In this document: piece after piece, positions 6,863 through 14,700 of the stretch | Position numbering within the stretch: the stretch's first letter is position 1 | Layout of the letters: every line of letters begins with the position of its first letter | Assembly: GCA_020853255.1 (NCBI GenBank) | Contig: JADYZI010000465.1 | Coordinates: 1-15,198 of the forward strand | Reading direction: 5' to 3' | DNA: 15,198 nt | Source: Acidobacteriota bacterium | GTDB lineage: Bacteria > Acidobacteriota > Blastocatellia > Pyrinomonadales > Pyrinomonadaceae | The notes under the pieces: model-generated | Database searches by the model: none | The model's input: only the letters and a program-made list of their open reading frames with translations | What the model was told of the DNA's origin: nothing | Translations under genes and position numbers: made by a program

Positions 6863-6929
6863 CCACAGAGACAAAGGGGACACAGAGAGAAGAGTCATTT
6901 TTCACTCTGTGTCCTCTGTGTCTCTGTGG
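6863..6929. repeat. Near-perfect 25-bp inverted repeat of CACAGAG words
   Basis: Bases 6863-6887 pair with 6905-6929 in 23 of 25 positions around a 17-nt loop containing TTTTT. Each arm is made of CACAGAG-type words. The hairpin begins 11 nt after the stop of the DUF4920 gene and ends 66 nt before the dusB start. It could end or protect the DUF4920 transcript, although there is no T-tract after the stem. Confidence 0.75.
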
Positions 6930-6950
6930 TGAATAGCGACATCCGGTCTA

Positions 6951-6959
6951 TGGTAGAAT
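6951..6959 (+). promoter_or_regulatory. Possible extended -10 element for dusB
   Basis: TGGTAGAAT fits TG-N-TAGAAT, one base from the TATAAT consensus, and lies 36 nt before the ATG of dusB. I see no convincing -35 hexamer in the 16-18 bp upstream; that stretch begins in the right arm of the hairpin. Confidence 0.35.
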
Positions 6960-6995
6960 ATTGGGTTTGGTCTGACCGTCTTAGGCCCCTAGTGG

Positions 6996-8087
6996 ATGAA
7001 GCCTTTTAGGATAAGAAATATCGAGATAAACCCGCCGCTTATCCTTTCGCCGATGGCGGGGGTGACGGACTATACCTTTCGCCGGCTGATAAAGCGTCGC
7101 GGCGGGGTTGGGCTGGTGGTGTCGGAATTTATCTCGGTTGAAGGTTTGACGCGTAATAATCCGAAATCGAAGCGGCAGATGCGGTTCGATGAAGAAGAAC
7201 GCCCGTTTGCGGTGCAGATATTCGGCGGTCAGGTCGAGCGAATGGCGATGGGGGCCGAAATGGCCGAAGAGGTCGGGGCCGATATTCTGGACATTAATTG
7301 CGGCTGTCCCGCGCCAAAAGTTGTAAAAAACGGCGGAGGATCGGGACTTCTGCGCGATCTGCCGAGGCTGGAAGAGATACTAAAGGCCATCAAGCGTTCG
7401 ATCACCATTCCGCTGACGCTAAAGGTCCGCACTGGGTATTCCGATTCCACGATCAATGTCGTTGATGTCGCCAAAATGGCAGAGCAATGCGGCGTTGAGC
7501 ACATTCAGGTCCACGGGCGGACGCGTGAACAAGGCTATAAGGGCATGGCAAACTGGGACCTGATCCGCGAAGTAAAACAGGCCGTGACCGTGCCGGTTTC
7601 TGGGAACGGCGATGTTACCACGATCGAATACGCAATGAAACGCTGGCATGAGTCCGGAACGGACGGTATATTGATCGGCCGCGGGGCGATGCAGAATCCG
7701 TGGATATTCCGGCAGATCCAGGACGTGCTCGAGGGCCGTGAACCGTATCAGCCCGATCTGGAAGAAAAACGCAGTGTTCTGTTGGAATTCTTTTCGATGT
7801 GCCGTGAAGAAATGCCCGAGATCGTCGCCCTCGGCAAAATGAAGCAGCTTGCGGGCCAGTTCACCAAAGGCCTGCCGGGTGGGGCATTGTTCCGGCAGAC
7901 GCTCTATCATTCGCATTCGGCGGAAGAGATCCTGGACAATATCACTATCTACTTCGAAGATCTGCGGGCGGGCAACCGTTACGGAGACGGACGGATCGAA
8001 GCAGATGCGGATGTGATCGATTCGTGCGAAGCGTTTACCAGCATTGATGTGAGACCTGAATTGACCGAAGCGGCCGTACGGGGCTGA
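6996..8087 (+). CDS. dusB: tRNA-dihydrouridine synthase, DusB type
   Basis: This flavoenzyme reduces uridine to dihydrouridine in the tRNA D-loop using FMN and NADPH, in the cytosol. The 363-residue protein shows the family motifs in order: LSPMAGVTDYTFR (18-30, FMN phosphate region), VQIFGG (73-78), DINCGCPAPKV (99-109) with the likely catalytic C104 (the GCP cysteine), TLKVRTGY with K143, VHGRTREQGYKG with H173, GNGDV (203-207) and LIGRGAMQNPWIF (226-238), followed by the helical C-terminal domain. It is about 40 residues longer than E. coli DusB, mostly at the C-terminus. The start at 6996 puts MKPFRIRNIEI before the barrel, as in relatives, although the Shine-Dalgarno is weak. Two secreted-protein genes follow closely on the same strand. 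Confidence 0.93.
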   Translation: MKPFRIRNIEINPPLILSPMAGVTDYTFRRLIKRRGGVGLVVSEFISVEGLTRNNPKSKRQMRFDEEERPFAVQIFGGQVERMAMGAEMAEEVGADILDINCGCPAPKVVKNGGGSGLLRDLPRLEEILKAIKRSITIPLTLKVRTGYSDSTINVVDVAKMAEQCGVEHIQVHGRTREQGYKGMANWDLIREVKQAVTVPVSGNGDVTTIEYAMKRWHESGTDGILIGRGAMQNPWIFRQIQDVLEGREPYQPDLEEKRSVLLEFFSMCREEMPEIVALGKMKQLAGQFTKGLPGGALFRQTLYHSHSAEEILDNITIYFEDLRAGNRYGDGRIEADADVIDSCEAFTSIDVRPELTEAAVRG

Positions 8088-8128
8088 CCCGATCCGCAAA
8101 AGTAAAGTCTTACTAACGGAGTTTTTCT

Positions 8129-8971
8129 ATGAAGTATCTGTTTGCCGGCCTTTTGGTCGCCGGCGTTTTCGCGGGCAGCCCGGGCGTTTCCGTCTTCGCA
8201 CAGAAGCTGAAGGCTGAGGAGATAGTAGCGAAGCATCAAGATTCAATTGGTACTACGGATGTACGGTCGGCGATAAGAAATCGTCTAGCAGTCGGCTTGG
8301 TGACGGTCCGGTTCATTTCGCAAAAGAATCAGGCCGAAGGGCGGATAGTGCTGGCTTCGGATAGCCGCAGGAACTTTCTTGGAATGACATTGAGCGCAGG
8401 CGATTATACTTCTGAGCGGTTTGTTTTTGACGGCAAGCAGCCTTTCGTCGGGTTCGCGTACAACGGCGTGCGGTCTGTGCTCGGCAACTTTGTTCAGTCT
8501 AACGCGTGGATCGTTGAAGAGAGCTTGCTGGGCGGCGAACTTGCGGGCACGTGGGCGTTGGGCGAGGCTGTGAAGGGCAAGCTTTCATCCGACGGGATCA
8601 AGAAGATCGATGGCAGAGATTGCTATGTTCTTGGCTATTCACCAAAGGGCGGCGGCGATGTGGAGGTTAAACTTTATTTCGATAAGGACACCTTTCGGCA
8701 TGTCAGGACAGAATACAAACGGATATCGTCCGCCGGCATCGGGAGATCGCCGGATGAGTCGAGCGGTTTTAGCGAAACCCGGCATAAGGTCGTGGAGGAG
8801 TTTGCGGACCACCGCCAGACGGGCGGCCTGACGCTGCCGCATTCATACAAGATCCATTATTTGGTTTCAGGACAGAAGGGAACGACCGAGATCGAATGGG
8901 CCTTTGATCTGCAGCAGTTTGCTTTTAATCAAAATCTCGACGAATCTACGTTTGTAACAGGGGCAAAATGA
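8129..8971 (+). CDS. Secreted protein of unknown function, possibly LolA-like fold
   Basis: The 280-residue protein has a signal peptide at 1-24 (SVFA then QKLKAEEIVAKH). The mature start resembles the opening helix of outer-membrane lipoprotein-sorting (LolA/LolB-like) proteins. The rest alternates beta-strands, such as GRIVLASDSRRNF, RFVFDGKQPFVGF, RDCYVLGYSP and VEVKLYFDKDTFRHVRTEY, as in that half-barrel fold. The assignment to the fold is inference; there is no catalytic motif and no lipobox. CGGAG at 8117-8121 with 7-nt spacing supports the ATG. It lies 41 nt after dusB, so read-through is possible, and it overlaps the next gene by 4 nt. Confidence 0.75.
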   Translation: MKYLFAGLLVAGVFAGSPGVSVFAQKLKAEEIVAKHQDSIGTTDVRSAIRNRLAVGLVTVRFISQKNQAEGRIVLASDSRRNFLGMTLSAGDYTSERFVFDGKQPFVGFAYNGVRSVLGNFVQSNAWIVEESLLGGELAGTWALGEAVKGKLSSDGIKKIDGRDCYVLGYSPKGGGDVEVKLYFDKDTFRHVRTEYKRISSAGIGRSPDESSGFSETRHKVVEEFADHRQTGGLTLPHSYKIHYLVSGQKGTTEIEWAFDLQQFAFNQNLDESTFVTGAK

Positions 8972-9417
8972 AACTGACCGCATATCTGTTCGCTTTGCTT
9001 GTGCTAACGTTCGGCTTTGTCGAATGCCGTGCCCAAGCAAAACCGCAGCCTCTGAAGACGGCCGCGGCGGGTTACAAGTCTTCGGCCGCGTTTGCCGAGC
9101 TGCGCATTCGACAGGCAGAGCTTGAGGCTGATGTCGAAAGCCTGCTTGAGGAATATACGGAAGAGTACCCAAAGGTCAAAGAAATAAGATCGGTCCTCAC
9201 TTTTTTGCGTATTGAAACAGACCGCCTTGCGAACGCCGCGCCCGGCAGTCAGGAACGCCTGAGCGCCGCGCTTGGGAAACTGATGGTAAAGAAAGCGGAG
9301 ATGCAGGCCGAGCTTGTCCGGCTGCTTGAAACGCTTCAACCCGCCCATCCGGATGTTAAACGGGCCAAGCGAAAGCTCGATATTTTCGAGGCGGCGATCA
9401 AAGAGATACTAGGCTAG
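8968..9417 (+). CDS. Small secreted helical protein with two copies of one module
   Basis: The 149-residue protein has a signal peptide at about 1-24 (cleavage near RAQA). The cysteine at 20 is not in a proper lipobox. The mature part contains an internal duplication with an exact 60-residue offset: AELEADVESLLEEYTEEYPKVK begins at 50, and AEMQAELVRLLETLQPAHPDVK begins at 110. Each copy is a helix ending in a [YH]P.VK turn, followed by a basic helix. This resembles the YTPxHPxV segment near the end of Wzz/GNVR chain-length proteins, but here it stands alone without membrane helices, so the link is only suggestive. ATGA at 8968-8971 overlaps the previous gene, indicating translational coupling. 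Its end overlaps the convergent S4 gene by 9 bp. Confidence 0.75.
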   Translation: MKLTAYLFALLVLTFGFVECRAQAKPQPLKTAAAGYKSSAAFAELRIRQAELEADVESLLEEYTEEYPKVKEIRSVLTFLRIETDRLANAAPGSQERLSAALGKLMVKKAEMQAELVRLLETLQPAHPDVKRAKRKLDIFEAAIKEILG

Positions 9418-9687
9418 CTGGTCGTTTTCGAGTGTCTCGGAAGAAACTGTCTCAAACAGATCGTTGACCCCGGCCTTTGACACCTGCTTTTTTGACGGGA
9501 CCTCGCGTACTCGCGCGACCATGCGGCTGTTCCGCCTTCGGATCTCTATCTCATCACCTGGTTTTACTTCCTTAGAAGGTTTTGCCTGGACGCCATTCAC
9601 GCAGATCAGGCCTTTGTCGCAGTATTCCTGGGCGAGAGTTCGGCGGGGAATAAGCCGGCTGAGTTTTAGGAAAATATCAAGCCGCAT
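9409..9687 (-). CDS. rqcP: S4-domain RNA-binding protein, RqcP/YabO-like
   Basis: From the ATG at 9685-9687 the protein has 92 residues. Residues 1-50 are a full S4 domain: MRLDIFLKLSRLIPRRTLAQ, then GLICVNGVQAKPSKEVKPGDEIEI. This closely matches the firmicute YabO/RqcP pattern. RqcP works with RqcH at stalled 50S subunits to add C-terminal alanine tails. Hsp15 (HslR) has the same fold and is the main alternative. Residues 51-92 form a charged tail longer than in YabO. The frame is open upstream to a GTG at 9712-9714, but the ATG places the S4 motif at residue 1 as in relatives. It is the last gene of the mfd/chaperone cluster, a position that recalls the mfd-to-yabO neighbourhood of Bacillus. 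Confidence 0.8.
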   Translation of the reverse strand: MRLDIFLKLSRLIPRRTLAQEYCDKGLICVNGVQAKPSKEVKPGDEIEIRRRNSRMVARVREVPSKKQVSKAGVNDLFETVSSETLENDQLA

Positions 9688-9782
9688 ACGTCCAGCCGTT
9701 TCGGCAATTACCACAGAATAAGACGACGAAGAGGAAAAATTTGGGAGCGTCGGAGCTTTTGTCCAAACGAACCGGATGGTTT

Positions 9783-10943
9783 CTACTTTGGCTTCTTTTC
9801 GCCCGATCCGCCGTTCTTTGCCGAAGCCTTCTCACCGGCCTTGCCCTTATCGTCCGACTTGGCCGGGGCCTTATCCTTGTTATCGCCGCCGGGTGCTGCC
9901 GTCTTGTCCTTGCGCTCATCCTCAAAGAGGATAGGCGAAACGATGGGCCTATAGCTTTCGCCAATCTTTATGTAAGAATTCTCGCGAAGCGATGCCATGA
10001 ACTGCTTCATGGCGATAGGTGCACGTTCCTGATAAATGGCAACGCGGACAGCACTCTCATCGAAAAACGACTCGCTGCTTGCCGATTCACGGGCGTCGAT
10101 CTTGAGTATTACCACGCCAAGGTTATTTGCCTCGATCGGGTCGGTCACTTCGCCGGGTTTGCGGTCTTTTATGGCGGTCGTAATGATGTCAGAAAATTCT
10201 GAGGGCTTTACCTTTTCAACCTTTCCCTTGCCTTGCGTTACCACGCCGGGATCTGAGTTCTCGGACTGCAGTTTTGCAAAATCGGCGCCGCCGCGGAGTT
10301 GAACGACAAGCTGTTTTGCCTTTTCACGAACGGCGTTCTCATCACGGCCGGCAAAGCCGAGAAATATTTCACTGAACGAGACTGTCTCCGGTTTTGTGAA
10401 CCGGGCCTTGTGTTTTTCGAAATAATCGCGAAGTTCCTTGCCGCTCGGCTTCCAATACTCCTTTTGCTGGACCTCTTTTTGGACGACCAGGTCTTTGATC
10501 GCTTGCTTTCGCCACATTTCGCGGATCGTGGCAGGATCGACACCCTGTTTTTCCATCTCCTGATGAAGCTGATCGAGGTTCTTCATGCCGTACTGCTTCA
10601 TCATTTGAACAAAGCGTTCGTTCACGGCCGCATCAGCCTCGGAATCGAGGCCGAGTTCCTTTGCCTTTTGAACAAGCAGCTCTTCATTGATGAGGTTTGC
10701 GATCAGCTCACCGCGCTTTTCGTCCACCTGTTTCTGCGCGTCCTCGCGTTTCTTGCCATTCTGGACCTCAAGGTCAACGATATCTTTCGCCTCGCGATTT
10801 ATCCTTGAAAGCGTAATAACGCCATCGTTTACCTGAGCGACCACCTCGTCAACGACGCGTTCCTCTGTTTCCTGCGCCGAAACGGCAAGCCCGGCCGCAG
10901 AGACGACCGCCAGTATCAAAAAGATCGAATAAATATGCTTCAT
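9783..10943 (-). CDS. SurA/PpiC-type peptidyl-prolyl isomerase, periplasmic chaperone
   Basis: This protein probably helps exported or outer-membrane proteins fold by holding them and isomerising proline bonds. From the ATG at 10941-10943 it has 386 residues. A signal peptide covers 1-23 (cleavage VSA then QETEE). Residues about 30-165 are a SurA N-terminal-like helical domain (VVAQVNDGVITLSRINRE, then LIANLINEELLVQKAKELGL). Residues about 183-285 form a parvulin (PpiC) domain: FTKPETVSFSEIFLGF, GGADFAKLQSENSDPGVVTQGKG, PGEVTDPIEANNLGVVILKI. A low-complexity Lys/Asp/Ala/Gly tail covers 343-386. AGGAG on the minus strand at 10950-10954, 6 nt before the ATG, fixes the start; an upstream GTG-type start at 10967 falls inside the leader hairpin. 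Only one PpiC domain is present. Confidence 0.88.
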   Translation of the reverse strand: MKHIYSIFLILAVVSAAGLAVSAQETEERVVDEVVAQVNDGVITLSRINREAKDIVDLEVQNGKKREDAQKQVDEKRGELIANLINEELLVQKAKELGLDSEADAAVNERFVQMMKQYGMKNLDQLHQEMEKQGVDPATIREMWRKQAIKDLVVQKEVQQKEYWKPSGKELRDYFEKHKARFTKPETVSFSEIFLGFAGRDENAVREKAKQLVVQLRGGADFAKLQSENSDPGVVTQGKGKVEKVKPSEFSDIITTAIKDRKPGEVTDPIEANNLGVVILKIDARESASSESFFDESAVRVAIYQERAPIAMKQFMASLRENSYIKIGESYRPIVSPILFEDERKDKTAAPGGDNKDKAPAKSDDKGKAGEKASAKNGGSGEKKPK

Positions 10944-10955
10944 GTATTGCTCCTG

Positions 10956-10983
10956 CCGGCCGGACAAAGAACTTGTCGGCCGG
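10956..10983 (-). promoter_or_regulatory. Leader hairpin directly upstream of the chaperone Shine-Dalgarno
   Basis: On the minus strand CCGGCCGACAAG pairs with CTTTGTCCGGCCGG with one or two bulged bases and a very short loop. This is a GC-rich stem ending 1 nt before the AGGAG at 10950-10954. In the mRNA such a stem would stack on the ribosome site and could tune translation, for example in response to temperature or a protein. It could also simply be a 5' end stabiliser. Confidence 0.45.
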
Positions 10984-11012
10984 AGATCTGTGCGTTCGAA
11001 CTAGGCTTTTGA

Positions 11013-11059
11013 TGCAATAAATTGCAGTCGAGTTTCTTGGCCGTTGACCAAAAGGCCAA
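11013..11059. promoter_or_regulatory. Two dyads in the divergent promoter region
   Basis: TGCAAT-AA-ATTGCA at 11013-11026 is a perfect 6-bp dyad. TTGGCC at 11037-11042 pairs with GGCCAA at 11054-11059. Both lie in the 186-nt gap between the divergent chaperone and zinc-ribbon genes, the place expected for operators. A GATAAT at 11092-11097 may be a -10 for the plus-strand gene but has no clear -35. Binding proteins are unknown. Confidence 0.3.
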
Positions 11060-11129
11060 TTAATGGAAGCCGAGTTCATTGAACCTTTATTGATAATAGC
11101 AGGTCTTTCGCTCAAACCCGCCCTGGATA

Positions 11130-11780
11130 ATGAAGAAAAAGTGTTCTGAATGCAAGCTGGTAAACTACCCGACCGCGGCGGTGTGTGTCCGGTGCGGCGG
11201 CCCCTTGGACGGGCCGTATGGAGCTGAACACAAACTTTCGACGTATTTGCGGCGGGCTGTTGTCTTTGTTATGGTCTGCTCGGCGGCGGTCACCGGCTTT
11301 TACTTCTCGCTCGTGCTATCGGCAAAACGGCTTGATCTGGACCAGAGGCGTAGCGTCAATGCTGCGATCGATCTGCTTGAATCCAAAGGGTTTACCAGGG
11401 AAGTGTTTTTGCTGCGGAGGCTTGCGGCCTATCGGTCAGAGGACAATTGGCTGAACGCGTCGGTCGAAAAAGAAAATGCATTTGCGGCAACGAATTTTCC
11501 TTTTGAGATAGTTACGATCTATCCGGATTTTTTCCGATATCCCGCGGACGACGTCGAACGGGCCGCGATCTTGCTGCATGAGGCGAAGCACCTGGAAGGT
11601 GCCGATGAAAAGACGGCATACGAGTTCGTTTGGCGGAGCCGCGAGAAGCTTGGCTGGACCACAGAGAGCTATCGTCATTCGGAAATACTCACCCAGGTAA
11701 GAAACCAGACGCGCGAGGCGGTGCCCGGCCTATTTGTGTGCGACATAAATCCGTTTGGCGATTGTACGGAACGTCGTTAG
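11130..11780 (+). CDS. Zinc-ribbon, single-pass membrane protein with an HExxH motif
   Basis: The 216-residue protein begins with a four-cysteine ribbon: C5 and C8 (CSEC), then C19 and C22 (CVRC), which should bind one zinc ion. Residues about 43-63 (VVFVMVCSAAVTGFYFSLVLS) form one membrane helix. The following domain carries ILLHEAKHLEGADEKTAYEFVW, with H150, E151 and H154 as an HExxH zinc-peptidase signature and E165 as a possible third ligand. Two cysteines near the end (C204 and C212, flanking DINPFGD) could form a disulfide. The inferred layout is ribbon inside, HExxH domain outside. HExxH also occurs by chance, so peptidase activity is only a possibility. The Shine-Dalgarno is weak. The gene faces opposite to its neighbours, and its last 4 bases overlap the end of mfd. 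Confidence 0.75.
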   Translation: MKKKCSECKLVNYPTAAVCVRCGGPLDGPYGAEHKLSTYLRRAVVFVMVCSAAVTGFYFSLVLSAKRLDLDQRRSVNAAIDLLESKGFTREVFLLRRLAAYRSEDNWLNASVEKENAFAATNFPFEIVTIYPDFFRYPADDVERAAILLHEAKHLEGADEKTAYEFVWRSREKLGWTTESYRHSEILTQVRNQTREAVPGLFVCDINPFGDCTERR

Positions 11781-14700
11781 CCGCGAATTCGCTCCAGGGC
11801 CGATCTGATCGAGCGAATCGGATTTTCGGGGTCTGCGGTAAGGCGAAGGATGCCGCTTGGAGAGAAAGAAGCGTCGGGCATTTCTTCCAGCAATATCATC
11901 AATTGTTCCGGGGCTATTCGGGCAGTGTCGGACAATTTTACAGCATAACCATCTTTTGACCGGTCGATCGATGCCAGCCGCATCCCTTCGGCAAGTTTTC
12001 TTAATCGGCCATATTCGAACAGGTCTTCGACCGAAGGCGGAATGCGGCCGTAACGGTCGGCGAGTTCGGCGTGGATACGCAGCAATTCCTCTTCGCTTTC
12101 GGCGGACGAAATGCGTTTGTACGTCCGCAGACGCTGGCCGGCCTCGGAGATATATTCCTTTGGGATGGATACATCGATGCCCAGATTGATCGACACGCTC
12201 ATCTCGTCCGCGATCTCATCACCCTTAATTTCAGCGATCGTGCGTTCGAGCATTTTTGTATAAAGATCAAAGCCGAGTGCGTCAAGCTGGCCGGACTGCT
12301 GGCCGCCGAGAATGTTGCCGGCACCGCGTAATTCAAGGTCGAGAGCGGCCAGCCGAAACCCGGCGCCGAGATCGGAGAACTCGCGGATGGCCGACAACCG
12401 GCGGCGGGCGATCGGAGTAAGTTCGAGTTCGCTGGGAATAAGCAGATATGCGTATGCCCGCCGGTTCGAACGTCCGACGCGGCCGCGGAGCTGATAAAGC
12501 TGAGAAAGGCCGTAGTTGTCGGCACGATTGATAATTATCGTATTCGCCCGCGGAATGTCGATGCCGTTCTCGATGATCGTCGTCGCGACCAGAACGTCGT
12601 ATTTGTAATCGATAAAATCGAGCATCACCTGCTCCATTTCCTTTTCGTTCATCTGTCCATGGCCGATGGCAATGCGGGCGTTGGGGACGATCTTTTGGAT
12701 CAAGGCGGCGATCGATTCAATCGATTCGACGCGGTTGTGGATGAAGAAGACCTGTCCGCTGCGGGACAGTTCAAGTTCGATAGCGGACCGTATAACACCT
12801 TCTGAAAACTGAACGACCTGTGTGTTGATCGCCAGCCGGTCGCGCGGCGGTGTTTCAATGACGGACATGTCGCGCATTCCAAGCAGCGACATATTCAAGG
12901 TCCGCGGGATCGGCGTGGCCGAAAGCGTCAGCACATCGACCTTTTTCTTTAACTGCTTTAGCTTTTCCTTGTGGCCGACGCCGAAGCGCTGTTCTTCGTC
13001 CACGACGACGAGCCCAAGATTCGGCAGTTTTACGTCAGTCGAAAGTATTCGATGCGTACCGATCAGAACATCGACGCCGCCTTTGCCCGCGGTTTCGGCA
13101 ACCGCCCTTTGCTCTTTTGTCGTACGGAACCGGGAAAGAAGATCGATCTTGGCCGGAAAGGCGGAGAAGCGCTTTTTGAAGGTTTCGAAATGCTGGTAGG
13201 CAAGGACCGTTGTCGGTGTCAGCACCGCGACCTGCTTGCCGTCCATAACGGCCTTGAACGCCGCACGCATCGCAACCTCGGTCTTTCCATAACCGACGTC
13301 GCCGATGATCAGGCGGTCCATCGGGACGGCATTTTCCATGTCTTCCTTTACATCTTCGATCGCGGCTGCCTGGTCGGTCGTCAGATCGTACGGAAAAGCA
13401 TCTTCGAATTCATGCTGCCACGGTGCGTCGGGTGGGAATGCGTGGCCGCGAACGAGCTTTCGCTCGGCATAGAGCTTAAGCAGCTCATCGGCCATATCAC
13501 GCATTGCGCGTTTTGCCTTTGCCTTTGTCTTCTGCCAGCCGATGCCGCCGAGGCGGTCAAGCGTCGGGGCCGTCGCCTCGCCGGAGGAATAGCGCGACAC
13601 AAGGTCCATGCGCTCGACAGGAACGAAAAGCTTTGCATTGTCCGCGTACATCAGGAGCATGAACTCACGTTCAATGCCTTGTGATTCGATGGTCTGCAGC
13701 CCTTCGAACCTGCCGATGCCGTGATCGACGTGGACGACGAAATCGCCGGGTTTCAGATCGCGAAAATCGGAGATGAACGCGCCGAGCTTTGATTTGCGAG
13801 AACGCGTTTTTGGTGCGGTGTCAGCGGGTGCGGCGACAGTTTCGCCAAAAATATCCTGTTCTGTGTAGAACCGAAGTTTTTCCGACGGCAGCTCAAAACC
13901 GGTCGTCAGCGGCCCGATCTTTATTGATCCGGCCGGCAGCGAAATGTCGTAATCGCGGAGCATTTCCGCAAGACGTTCAGCCATGCCCGTGGTTTGGACA
14001 ACGATGATGTCGGCGTCGGCGTGCTCCCGCGTGAATGCCTGGATATCGCCATGAAAGTTTCGGCTGGAACGCGAGAGAATTTCGATCTCGGTCGTTGCGG
14101 CCGCTGTTGAGAAAAGGAACAGAGGGTTCCCCTCCTTACCAAGGAGGGGGCGTTCTACACTGCTTACGGTGGGTTCGACGTTATTCAGAGTTGACTCACC
14201 GCCACGTTGCAAAGAACCACCCCGGCCTTCGGCCACCCCTCCTTGGTAAGGAGGGGAGCCTGCCGAGTCCGCAGCGCCATATCTAAAATCTTCGTCTGTC
14301 TCCGCCGCGGTTCGTCCGAGCGAACGAAGCTCGATGACGGGCCGTGAGTCGAGCAAGTTTCTGAGTCTTTCAGGTTCGAGGAATAACTCATCAGGCGCAA
14401 GTGCGACATCGCCGGATTCAGTAACGGCGGCGCAACCGCGATCTAGACTTGCGTAAAGGTTTGTAAGCGTCTGTTCGACTGCAGCGGGCTCGTCAACGAC
14501 GATGATGTGATCCCGTAGAAAGTCGAAAATGCTGCCTTTGAGCGGCCGCACGAGCGGCAGGAGAAACTCCCAGCCGGAGAATGTTTCGCCTTCGGCGGCG
14601 AAATCGGTACGGTCCTTCAGGTTGCGGCGGAACCGTTCGTTGGAAAAGCGCTCGGCGGCAAAGAATGCCCAGTCTTTTAGGTCCCCACCCGCGGCGGCGA

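Noticed and set aside
8968..9030. Lipoprotein signal in the small helical protein (cysteine at residue 20)
   Set aside because: The residues before the cysteine (GFVE) do not fit a lipobox. Ordinary cleavage after RAQA fits better.
9741..10202. 153-codon plus-strand frame opposite the chaperone gene
   Set aside because: It contains only antisense reading of the Lys-rich tail and PpiC region, with no ribosome site and no family signal.
10299..10808. 169-codon plus-strand frame rich in Leu and Phe opposite the SurA-like domain
   Set aside because: Hydrophobic antisense frames are expected opposite charged helical coding sequence. The minus-strand protein has clear domains.
12971..13684. 237-codon plus-strand frame inside mfd
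   Set aside because: It is antisense to the conserved Walker A and RID regions of Mfd. The protein has no recognisable domain.
14035..14286. Plus-strand 83-codon frame with SPPYQGG and PPLLGKEG
   Set aside because: The peptides arise from the palindrome symmetry. The frame is not a gene, though it is useful evidence for the repeat.
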